Shown here: one piece after another, positions 1 through 6,836 of the stretch
Layout: the number at the start of each line of letters is the position of its first letter
Position numbering within the stretch: the stretch's first letter is position 1
Translations under genes and position numbers: made by a program
Assembly (NCBI GenBank): GCA_900754855.1
Contig: CAAEEI010000165.1
Location: 1-21,387, forward strand
Length of the DNA stretch: 21,387 nt
Reading direction: 5' to 3'
Source of the DNA: Lachnospiraceae bacterium
GTDB taxonomy: Bacteria > Bacillota > Clostridia > Lachnospirales > Lachnospiraceae
The notes under the pieces: generated by a model
Database searches by the model: none
Seen by the model: only the letters and a program-made list of their open reading frames with translations
What the model was told of the DNA's origin: nothing

Positions 1-486
1 CGAACCTAAGATTACTCCCTGGTTCCCCGGTTTAAAGTTTTCCAGATTAACGTACCGTTGTGCCAGCCCTGCCGTAAATACACCGGCAGGTCGGGTTCCT
101 GGGATTTTAATCTGTCCGCGAGTTCTTTCCCGGCATCCCATAGCCAGAACAATTGCTCCTGCTTCAAAAATCTGCATTCCTTTTTCCGTCATGGCAATCA
201 CATGACGATCGTTGGTCACATCAATGACCATCGTATTCAGATAGCAAGCAATATCTGTTTCTCCGATCTTATCGACAAACCGCTGCGCATATTCCGGGCC
301 GGTTAATTCCTCCTTAAATACATGGAGTCCAAAACCACTGTGAATACACTGATTTAAAATTCCGCCCAGCTCATCATTTCTTTCCAGCACAGCTACACTT
401 TTTACGCTTTCTCTTGCTTTTAATGCTGCCGCCAGCCCTGCTGGACCGCCTCCGATTACAACGACATCATACTTTAATGTATTCAT
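1..486 (-). CDS. FAD-dependent oxidoreductase, glycerol-locus partner (3' end outside window)
   Basis: The gene is cut by the left window edge; 162 codons from the start are visible. The N-terminus has a Rossmann dinucleotide-binding motif (VVVIGGGPAGLAAAL, about residues 8-22) followed by ELGGILNQCIHSGFG, and later GCRERTRGQ and IPGTRPAGVFTAG. From knowledge of the family, these belong to a pyridine-nucleotide-disulphide-type flavoprotein that commonly follows a GlpA-like dehydrogenase in Clostridia. The start is the ATG at 486, preceded by a GGTGAGGTGAG ribosome site that overlaps the stop of the upstream gene. Only 9 bases separate the two genes, so they are co-transcribed and probably translationally coupled. 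Inference: it passes electrons from the GlpA-like subunit to NAD(P) or another acceptor. The C-terminal half is not visible, so the exact acceptor is unknown. Confidence 0.85.
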   Translation of the reverse strand, partial: MNTLKYDVVVIGGGPAGLAAALKARESVKSVAVLERNDELGGILNQCIHSGFGLHVFKEELTGPEYAQRFVDKIGETDIACYLNTMVIDVTNDRHVIAMTEKGMQIFEAGAIVLAMGCRERTRGQIKIPGTRPAGVFTAGLAQRYVNLENFKPGNQGVILGS

Positions 487-495
487 TCTCTCACC

Positions 496-1935
496 TCACC
501 CTTTTAGCTTTCCAAACAATACCTGTGTGCCTTTTTCTTCAAACAATACTTCTTCCTCCGGTATACCCAGTTCTCTTGCGAGAATCTGCATAACCTTATA
601 TTGGCAGAATCCACTCTGACATCGTCCCATGCCAGCTCTTGTTCTTCTTTTTACACCTTCTACTGTTTTCGCTCCCAGAGTGCGGTGAATCGCTGCTACG
701 ATCTCTCCTTCCGGAACAGTTTCGCACCGACATACAATTTTTCCCCACTGAGGATTGTTTTGAATCAAAGCATCCTTTTCTTCCAAACTCATTTCACTGA
801 AATCTGGTATCGGCTGACGATATGGATTATAATCTATTTTATCCCGAATATCCAGTCCGGCATCTGCCAAAAGATCCCTTACATATTCGGCAATGGCCGG
901 GGAAGAAGCAATTCCCGGCGACTGAATTCCCGCAGCATGAATAAATCCTTTGACCGTTTCAGATTCCCGGATATAAAAATCATTTCCATTATCCAGCGCA
1001 ACTGGCCTCTGACCGGCAAACGTACGGATAACGCATCGTTCGTCAAACTCAGGAAGAAGTTTTTTTGCTCCTTCGATCAATTCCCGTATGCCGTGCGCAT
1101 CATTGGTAACATCATATTTATCTTCTCTCATGGTGGCTGTAGATCCAATCAGACAGTTCCCTGAAACAGTAGGAATCAGGGCTATACCTTTGGTATCTGG
1201 TCCCGGACATGGAAACATGACTGTGTTAATAGGAACAACTTTGTCAAGTACACATATATTCCCATGGCGACCTTCCATCTTATATTCATGTATACCTGCC
1301 ATTGCTGCGACATCGTCCGCATGTACTCCCGCTGCATTAACAATAAACCGTGTCTCATATTCTCTGTCTTCCGTACATACAAGGAAATCTTCCGGTGCAC
1401 GTTTGATAATCTTGCGTACTTTCTGACACAATGCCAGTTCCACACCATTTTCCATGGCGTTTTCCATATACGCAATCGCCACTTCAAAAGGATCAACCAT
1501 GACCGTCGTATTCGCCAGTAATGCACCCAATGCTGCCTTGTTAATATGCGGTTCTCTTGCCTGAAGTTGCTGGGCATTTAATTTTTCTACACCTTCCACA
1601 CCATTGATTCTTGCATTTTCCAGCAATTCATCGACTTTCTTCAAATCTCTCTCTGAATATGCAACGACCAATGTTCCTGTGTGTCTGATATGAAATCCCA
1701 GTTCCTTCGATAAGCGTGGAAACATTCTGGCTCCCGGAGGATTCAATTTCGCCTTTAATGTTCCCGGATGCGGATCATATCCCGGATGGATTACTCCTCC
1801 GTTTTGTTTTGTTGCCGAAACAGCAACATCCGTACCAGCTTCCAGCAAAATAGTTTTCAGCTGATACTTCGCCAGTTCATGGGCAATCGCTGTTCCCGTG
1901 ATCCCTCCGCCAATAATTAACACGTCATATTTCAT
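496..1935 (-). CDS. glpA: GlpA-like FAD-dependent glycerol-3-phosphate dehydrogenase with C-terminal [2Fe-2S]-type domain
   Basis: This 479-residue protein is predicted to oxidise sn-glycerol 3-phosphate to dihydroxyacetone phosphate. Visible features are an N-terminal FAD-binding motif (IIGGGITG, residues 7-14), a DAO-fold body, and a C-terminal BFD-like domain with Cys402, Cys404, Cys439 and Cys444 in a CxC...CxxxxC arrangement, which in this family holds an iron-sulphur cluster. The start ATG has a clear AGGAGG upstream. It lies 26 bases downstream of glpK and 9 bases upstream of the next flavoprotein, so the three form one operon that continues beyond the left edge. It resembles anaerobic GlpA, but no GlpB or GlpC is seen; the neighbouring flavoprotein may replace them. 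The symbol is used by similarity. The substrate assignment comes from the glpK linkage plus the domain architecture. Confidence 0.82.
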   Translation of the reverse strand: MKYDVLIIGGGITGTAIAHELAKYQLKTILLEAGTDVAVSATKQNGGVIHPGYDPHPGTLKAKLNPPGARMFPRLSKELGFHIRHTGTLVVAYSERDLKKVDELLENARINGVEGVEKLNAQQLQAREPHINKAALGALLANTTVMVDPFEVAIAYMENAMENGVELALCQKVRKIIKRAPEDFLVCTEDREYETRFIVNAAGVHADDVAAMAGIHEYKMEGRHGNICVLDKVVPINTVMFPCPGPDTKGIALIPTVSGNCLIGSTATMREDKYDVTNDAHGIRELIEGAKKLLPEFDERCVIRTFAGQRPVALDNGNDFYIRESETVKGFIHAAGIQSPGIASSPAIAEYVRDLLADAGLDIRDKIDYNPYRQPIPDFSEMSLEEKDALIQNNPQWGKIVCRCETVPEGEIVAAIHRTLGAKTVEGVKRRTRAGMGRCQSGFCQYKVMQILARELGIPEEEVLFEEKGTQVLFGKLKG

Positions 1936-1961
1936 GTCTGCATTCCTCCTGTCAATATGTT

Positions 1962-3446
1962 CTATAACCAGTCTTTACTCTTCTCCACGGCTTTACACCA
2001 TTGCTGATATAATTCCTCCCTTGTAGTATCATCCATCTGTGGATAGAAAATTTTATCTGCTTCCCACAATTCTTTGATTTCTTCTTCGCTCTTGAAGATA
2101 CCACAACCAAGACCTGCCAGATAGCATGCACCCAATGCCGTCGTTTCAATATCTTTTGGACGAACTACTCTACAATTCAGAATATCTGCCTGGAACTGCA
2201 TCAGGAAATCATTCTGTGACGCTCCGCCGTCTACTTTTAATTCTTTTAATTTAATGCCGGAATTACGTTCCATTTCTTCCAGCAGATCTCTGGTCTGATA
2301 AGCCATTGATTCTAATGCTGCTCTTGCCATCTGTTCTTTTGTCGTGGCTGCGGTAATCCCGATCAGCATTCCTCTGGCGCCGGTATTCCAATGTGGTGCA
2401 CCAAGACCAGTAAAGGCCGGAACAAAGTAAAGACCTCCATTATCCGGGATACTTGCCGCCATTTGTTCTGTTTCCGCAGCAGTTTCTACAATATTCATTT
2501 TATCTCTTAACCACTGAACAACCTGACCGGCAATCAGGATACTGGCACCCATGGAATATTTAACTTTCCCGTCTTTTCCCCAGGCTACAGTTAATAAACC
2601 TTTTTCTGTTTCCGGTGCATTGTCTCCTGTGTACATTAAAGGAACCGCGCTGGTACCATATGTATTTTTCGCCGAACCTTCTTCGAAGCATGCCTGCCCA
2701 AATAAAGCGGCTGACTGATCTCCCGCTATACCGGTAATCGGAATCGGTACGCCAAAATATTCAGGATCCGTATAGCCAAATACACCGACAGATGGCTTAA
2801 TCTCCGGAAGAATCGCCGATGGAATGTTCAACATTTGCAGTAATTCTTCATCCCATTTTAATTCATGGGCATTCATCAACATACTTCTTGCCGCATTGGA
2901 ATAATCGGTTGCGTGCACTTTCCCTTTTGTCAGATTATACAACAGCCAGCAGTCAATGCTTCCGAATAACAGTTCTCCCTTTTCTGCCTTTTCCTGTGCA
3001 CCCTCTACATTATCCAGAATCCATCGTATTTTTGAACCTGAATATGTTGGATCAATGACAAGCCCAGTTTTTTTATTGACCATATCATTGCATCCTTTTT
3101 CTATAAGATCTGCACAAATGTCCGCAGTTCGACGACATCCCCATACAATAGTTTTTGCAATAGGTTCTCCCGTTTTCTTGTCCCAGACAGTCGTTGTTTC
3201 TCTCTGGTTGGTAATTCCGATGGCTGCAATGTCCTCTCCTGTTAATCCAGCTTTTTTAATTGCACTTTGCGCCATTCTCAGCGTTACGTCCCAGATCGTT
3301 TTTCCATCCTGCTCCCACCAGCCTGAATTTGGATAAAACTGTTCATATTCTTCGTAATCATAGGCAATCGTTCTTCCCTTATTGTCATAGACTACTCCTC
3401 TTGAACCTGTTGTTCCCTGATCCATAACTAAAATAAACTGTTTCAT
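1962..3446 (-). CDS. glpK: Glycerol kinase
   Basis: This enzyme phosphorylates glycerol with ATP to sn-glycerol 3-phosphate in the cytoplasm. The 494-residue length is normal for GlpK. Visible motifs are the N-terminal phosphate-binding loop MDQGTTGSRG (residues 8-17), the QRETTTVWD segment, the catalytic-base region IAGDQSAALFGQ (Asp243), the NTYGTS loop, and the C-terminal VDGGASQND nucleotide-binding segment. The start ATG is preceded by an excellent AAAGGAGG. It is the first gene of the glycerol operon, followed by the GlpA-like dehydrogenase. The His that HPr phosphorylates in many Firmicute GlpK proteins appears to be replaced by Glu229 (by-eye alignment from memory), so PTS control may be absent. 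I found no convincing sigma-A promoter in the 125 bases upstream. Confidence 0.96.
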   Translation of the reverse strand: MKQFILVMDQGTTGSRGVVYDNKGRTIAYDYEEYEQFYPNSGWWEQDGKTIWDVTLRMAQSAIKKAGLTGEDIAAIGITNQRETTTVWDKKTGEPIAKTIVWGCRRTADICADLIEKGCNDMVNKKTGLVIDPTYSGSKIRWILDNVEGAQEKAEKGELLFGSIDCWLLYNLTKGKVHATDYSNAARSMLMNAHELKWDEELLQMLNIPSAILPEIKPSVGVFGYTDPEYFGVPIPITGIAGDQSAALFGQACFEEGSAKNTYGTSAVPLMYTGDNAPETEKGLLTVAWGKDGKVKYSMGASILIAGQVVQWLRDKMNIVETAAETEQMAASIPDNGGLYFVPAFTGLGAPHWNTGARGMLIGITAATTKEQMARAALESMAYQTRDLLEEMERNSGIKLKELKVDGGASQNDFLMQFQADILNCRVVRPKDIETTALGACYLAGLGCGIFKSEEEIKELWEADKIFYPQMDDTTREELYQQWCKAVEKSKDWL

Positions 3447-3573
3447 GTGATAACCTCCTTTATAATCACAGGCTTTTTATATCCTGTATAAGTTCCAATA
3501 CCCCATATATTCCATCTCGTTTTTTCTTTTATCTCTGTCTTCTCCCGTAACATAAATATTTCCTGCAGAATAC

Positions 3574-3622
3574 AAAAATCCTGCCTGACAGACTACTCTT
3601 CTCCAATCTGATCAGGCAGGAT
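3574..3622 (-). terminator. Rho-independent terminator of the dha operon
   Basis: Two perfect 11-base arms (3612-3622 and 3578-3588, ATCCTGCCTGA and its complement) enclose a 23-base loop. On the minus strand the second arm runs straight into five T. It sits 52 bases after the dhaL stop, so it ends the dhaM-dhaK-dhaL transcript before glpK. Confidence 0.85.
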
Positions 3623-3673
3623 ACCTACTCTTTCCTACACAACTATTTTGTTATCAGGATAAACCATATTGCT

Positions 3674-4327
3674 TTATGCCTCTGGCATATCTTTATAGAA
3701 AATCTCCAGAATTTCTGCTGCTGATGCTGCACCAGGATCCAGATGTCCAATAGCACGTTCACCCAGACGCATTGCCCGACCTTTTGTTGCTACAATATTT
3801 CTGGTGTATTCCAGACCTTCTTTTCCAGCCTCCACTGCTTTAGCCATCGCTTCTTTGGCAGGAGTTCCTGCTTCATATTCTTTTCTCAGTGTTTCTATGG
3901 CAGGAACAAAAGTATCCAGCATTGTTTTTTCCCCGGTTGTTGATTTACCACGTTTTTTGATGATGGCAACACCTGTTTCCATCATTTCAATAAATTCGGC
4001 AAAGGTTGCACCCTCTTCCGGACCTTTTTTCTTAATTGGAAGACCAAATTTCATGAAGAAGCTTCCATAAAGAGGACCTGATGAACCGCCAACTTTATCT
4101 AACAGGGCTGTTCCGACATTTTTATATAAATCTTTTACACTAAGATCCTTCCAGTCCTCAATATTTTTATTTACCTCACGAAAACCAATGGAAAGATTCA
4201 TCCCATGGTCCCCGTCGCCAATCGCAGAATCCAATTCTGTGAAATATTCTTTTCTTTCTTCTGCCAGTACAATCAAATCTCTGATTACCTGTACAAAATA
4301 TTCTTTACTTAACATATACTCACTCAT
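3674..4327 (-). CDS. dhaL: Dihydroxyacetone kinase, ADP-binding subunit DhaL
   Basis: DhaL is the nucleotide-binding subunit of PTS-dependent dihydroxyacetone kinase. It keeps ADP/ATP as a tightly bound coenzyme and passes the phosphate from DhaM to dihydroxyacetone on DhaK. The 217-residue length fits the family. The Mg-nucleotide site is visible as LDSAIGDGDHG, with Asp33, Asp38 and Asp40. The conserved GGSSGPLYG segment and the C-terminal LGERAIGHLDPGA segment are also present. It starts 11 bases after the dhaK stop. The ribosome site (AAAGGCGACGG) is poor, which suggests coupling to dhaK translation. An in-frame ATG four codons in is a possible alternative start. It is the last gene before the operon terminator. 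Confidence 0.95.
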   Translation of the reverse strand: MSEYMLSKEYFVQVIRDLIVLAEERKEYFTELDSAIGDGDHGMNLSIGFREVNKNIEDWKDLSVKDLYKNVGTALLDKVGGSSGPLYGSFFMKFGLPIKKKGPEEGATFAEFIEMMETGVAIIKKRGKSTTGEKTMLDTFVPAIETLRKEYEAGTPAKEAMAKAVEAGKEGLEYTRNIVATKGRAMRLGERAIGHLDPGAASAAEILEIFYKDMPEA

Positions 4328-4338
4328 ATCCGTCGCCT

Positions 4339-5355
4339 TTATTTCTGTGTAAAATATGGAGTATCACATGGAGCATCCATCAATTCTTTTAATTCATCAT
4401 CCAGTTTCATTAATGTCACAGACATCCCAGCCATATCCATGGAACATGCAAAAGGTCCAACTAAAGCTTTATATACTTTAATGCCTTTTTCTTCCAGAAT
4501 CTGCGCTACTCTTCTGTAGCAGATATGAAGGTCGATCAATGGTGTAGCTCCAAGGCTGTTTACCAGAACATAAACTTCGTCGCCTTCAACGTATGGAAGA
4601 TCTTTCAGGATTGGTTCCATGATTTCGTCAATGACTTTATCCGCAGTATCGATTTTTCCTCTTCTTACTCCTGGTTCTCCGTGGATACCCATACCAATTT
4701 CCATGTCGCCGTCTTCCATATCAAAGATTGGGCCACCTTTGGATGGTAAAGTTGCAGAGGACATTGCCACACCCATAGAACGGGTATTTGCATTTGCTTT
4801 TTCTGCTGCTGCGACAACCGCATCAAGATCAGCACCTGTTGCTGCTTTAGCGCCAGCTACTTTAAATACAAAGAAATCACCGGCGATACCACGTCTGTCC
4901 GGAATATTTTCAGAAGAAACCACATCATCTGTAACGAGAACAGTTTCTACCCGAATGTCATCTTCTTCGTCCGCTTTTTCAGCGCCCATATCGAAGTTCA
5001 TAACATCTCCTGCATAGTTACCATATAAGTAGATGCAGCCTTTTCCGTTGTCACAGGCTTTTGCTGCTGCGTAACAAGGATCTGGAGATGGAGAGGTATT
5101 GATATTACCGATAACAACTGCATCTGCAAAATCTTCTCCAACATAACCAATAAATAAAGGCTCATGTCCTGATCCTCCACCGATGATCACGCCGACTTTA
5201 TCTTTTGTCCCTGCATCGTTTGCTACGACAACTCGTCCCTGTGCCTCATCCAGATCACACATTTTAACATATTCCTTATGTGCTCCCACATAACCTTCAA
5301 TCATCTCTTCAACTACATCATACGGATCATTAAATAATCTTTTAATTTTCGCCAT
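4339..5355 (-). CDS. dhaK: Dihydroxyacetone kinase, substrate-binding subunit DhaK
   Basis: DhaK binds dihydroxyacetone covalently through a histidine hemiaminal and receives phosphate from DhaL-ATP, producing dihydroxyacetone phosphate. Its 338 residues are close to the bacterial DhaK length. Visible motifs are GVIIGGGSGHEPLF (residues 55-68), NYAGDVMNFDMG, and GMGIHGEPG, in which His225 is the expected substrate-binding residue. The C-terminal LVNSLGATPL and GPFACSMDMAGMSVTL segments are also typical. The start ATG has a strong AGGAGG. It is the middle gene of dhaM-dhaK-dhaL. A 69-base gap to dhaM contains a tiny GCAA-loop hairpin at about 5409-5420 but no terminator. The true substrate might extend to C4 ketoses given the neighbouring isomerase-like gene, but the sequence does not show this. 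Confidence 0.96.
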   Translation of the reverse strand: MAKIKRLFNDPYDVVEEMIEGYVGAHKEYVKMCDLDEAQGRVVVANDAGTKDKVGVIIGGGSGHEPLFIGYVGEDFADAVVIGNINTSPSPDPCYAAAKACDNGKGCIYLYGNYAGDVMNFDMGAEKADEEDDIRVETVLVTDDVVSSENIPDRRGIAGDFFVFKVAGAKAATGADLDAVVAAAEKANANTRSMGVAMSSATLPSKGGPIFDMEDGDMEIGMGIHGEPGVRRGKIDTADKVIDEIMEPILKDLPYVEGDEVYVLVNSLGATPLIDLHICYRRVAQILEEKGIKVYKALVGPFACSMDMAGMSVTLMKLDDELKELMDAPCDTPYFTQK

Positions 5356-5424
5356 AACCTTTTACCTCCTGTTATTTAGGTCTTCATATTTTACTTAATC
5401 TGATCATCTCTTGCGAGACAGTCC

Positions 5425-5823
5425 TCAGATCTTATGTACTTTTGCCGCCTCTTCTGATACACGAATCACTTCATCCACATCATCACTGATCACAGCCTGA
5501 ACCACACCGGCCAGTGCGCCTTCAACGATTGGTGCATCGACGATCTGCACTTTATCTGCTAAATCTTCATCAATGATGTCCATGGCCGTTTCTGCGCTTA
5601 AAATAGAACTTCCCAAATCTGCATAAACTAAAATATGCTCGCATTCTTCCAGGGATTCTATCGCTTCCTGTATCCGAATTGCGCTGGTTCCTATTCTTCC
5701 GCCATCAGCACCTCCTGCTGCCACTACCGGAACAGAACCGTCATTCATCTCATTGACTAAATCTCTGAGCCCTTTTGCTATGTACTCACTGTGGGATACC
5801 AGCACTACACCTATTTTTGCCAT
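5425..5823 (-). CDS. dhaM: PTS-dependent dihydroxyacetone kinase phosphotransferase DhaM (EIIA domain only)
   Basis: DhaM relays phosphate from the phosphoenolpyruvate phosphotransferase system to the ADP on DhaL. The 132-residue protein is a single mannose-family EIIA-like domain: IGVVLVSHSEYIAKGL carries the expected phospho-histidine (His11), followed by AAGGADGGRIGTS and YADLGSSILSAETA. Unlike E. coli DhaM, which also has HPr-like and EI-like domains, this one stops after the EIIA domain. Phosphate must therefore come from the general HPr, the usual situation in Gram-positive bacteria. It is the first gene of the operon, with a clear promoter about 55-83 bases upstream of its start and an AGAAAGGACA ribosome site. 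The HxS motif and the operon context make the call firm. Confidence 0.93.
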   Translation of the reverse strand: MAKIGVVLVSHSEYIAKGLRDLVNEMNDGSVPVVAAGGADGGRIGTSAIRIQEAIESLEECEHILVYADLGSSILSAETAMDIIDEDLADKVQIVDAPIVEGALAGVVQAVISDDVDEVIRVSEEAAKVHKI

Positions 5824-5877
5824 ACTTATTTGTCCTTTCTGCTGTCTTGCCCATATATATTTACTGTTATCATAGTT

Positions 5878-5906
5878 ATTTTATCCTATACAGAAGTAAA
5901 ATTCAA
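5878..5906 (-). promoter_or_regulatory. Sigma-A-type promoter of dhaMKL
   Basis: On the minus strand, TTGAAT (5906-5901) and TAAAAT (5883-5878) are separated by exactly 17 bases. Transcription would start near 5871, giving a leader of roughly 48 bases before dhaM. Only one substitution relative to the consensus -10 and two in the -35 were seen. No operator or CRE site was recognised nearby. Confidence 0.75.
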
Positions 5907-5975
5907 GCAAAAAATAGTATTCTGCATAAATAAATCTCGTTATTTATTTATTTTTTTGTCATATTCTTATAAATA

Positions 5976-6749
5976 TTATTTGTTTAATACTGCCCGGATA
6001 ATTCCATTGAAATTATCTGCCTGCCATGCGGCCCGTCCGATAAATAAACCGTCGATATGTTCCATCTGGCTTAAACCTACGGCATTTTCCGGATTTACAC
6101 TTCCGCCATACAATACCGGAATCGCACTTCCGGTTTCCTCCCCAAATAATTCCTGCAAAGTCTTACGAATAACCACATGAATCTGCTCTGCGTATTCCTT
6201 TGAGGCCGGCTTTCCATTCACACCGATTGCCCATACCGGTTCATAGGCGATCCACAACCGCTCTGCCATTTCTTTTGTTACGCCGTACAATCCTTTTTTT
6301 AACTGGATACGAATGGTTTCTTCCGAAATACCATACTCTTTTTGCGCTTCTGTTTCTCCTACGCAAAGCAGTGTTCTGAAACCATGGTTGATTGCACAGA
6401 TTACCTTTTTATTTTCTTCTTCATCCGTCTCTCCAAAAACATGTCTTCTTTCTGAATGACCGATCATTACCAGATCCGTGCCCAATTCCTGCAGCATCAA
6501 CGGAGAAATCTCTCCCGTAAACTGTCCCTGTTCTTCCCATCCCATATTCTGCGCGCCAATCATGATCAACTGTTCATCTTTCACTTCATTGGCATCCTTT
6601 TGAGCCGTATAAGACGGAATGACAAATAACTGCATTTCTTCTCTGCTAATATCTGCCGTTAATTTTTGCAGACTGCTGACGAACTCTACCGTATCTTGCA
6701 CCGTTTTGTACATTTTCGTGTTTGTTCCAAAATAAAATTTCTTTTTCAT
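5976..6749 (-). CDS. Triose-phosphate-isomerase-family protein, EryH/LerI (tetrulose-phosphate isomerase)-like
   Basis: This is a TIM-barrel isomerase of 257 residues from the ATG at 6749, which has GAGGAGGAG just upstream; an in-frame upstream extension begins inside a terminator hairpin and is rejected. The catalytic set is intact: Asn10/Lys12 (GTNTKMYK), His98 (IGHSERR), Glu170 (AYEPVWAIG) and the phosphate loop YGGSVN. The flexible loop 6 reads VNGKPAS in place of the usual glycolytic TGKTAT. Together with GTNTKM, QFTGEISPLML and HIDGLFIGRAAW, this matches my memory of Brucella EryH and mycobacterial LerI, which isomerise tetrulose phosphates. Inference: it is not the housekeeping TpiA but a C4 or specialised isomerase linked to the adjacent Dha kinase operon. 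An ordinary triose-phosphate isomerase remains possible. Confidence 0.8.
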   Translation of the reverse strand: MKKKFYFGTNTKMYKTVQDTVEFVSSLQKLTADISREEMQLFVIPSYTAQKDANEVKDEQLIMIGAQNMGWEEQGQFTGEISPLMLQELGTDLVMIGHSERRHVFGETDEEENKKVICAINHGFRTLLCVGETEAQKEYGISEETIRIQLKKGLYGVTKEMAERLWIAYEPVWAIGVNGKPASKEYAEQIHVVIRKTLQELFGEETGSAIPVLYGGSVNPENAVGLSQMEHIDGLFIGRAAWQADNFNGIIRAVLNK

Positions 6750-6777
6750 TTTTCTCCTCCTCATTAATGAAACATAT

Positions 6778-6820
6778 AAAAAACCACTGCACAGCACAAC
6801 TTATTTTGTTTATGCAGTGG
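6778..6820 (-). terminator. Rho-independent terminator after the trigger-factor-like lipoprotein gene
   Basis: Arms CCACTGCA/TGCAGTGG (6820-6813 and 6791-6784 on the minus strand) are followed by six T. The hairpin begins 17 bases after the lipoprotein stop codon and ends only 29 bases before the isomerase start, leaving little room for a separate promoter. Confidence 0.8.
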
Positions 6821-6836
6821 CAGTGGCTTCTTTCCT

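Noticed and set aside
3447..3573. Possible glpK promoter or GlpP-type antiterminator leader
   Set aside because: No -35/-10 pair of reasonable quality and no leader terminator could be seen; only a five-pair ACAGG/CCTGT stem near the ribosome site.
5918..5958. AT-only hairpin (ATAAATAA/TTATTTAT) followed by a T-run on the plus strand
   Set aside because: No plus-strand gene lies upstream, the stem has no GC pairs, and the region is simply AT-rich spacer upstream of the dha promoter.
6750..6797. Upstream extension of the isomerase gene starting at a GTG inside the terminator hairpin
   Set aside because: It has no ribosome site, and MKKKFYFGTNTKM from 6749 matches the normal TIM N-terminus with GAGGAGGAG upstream.
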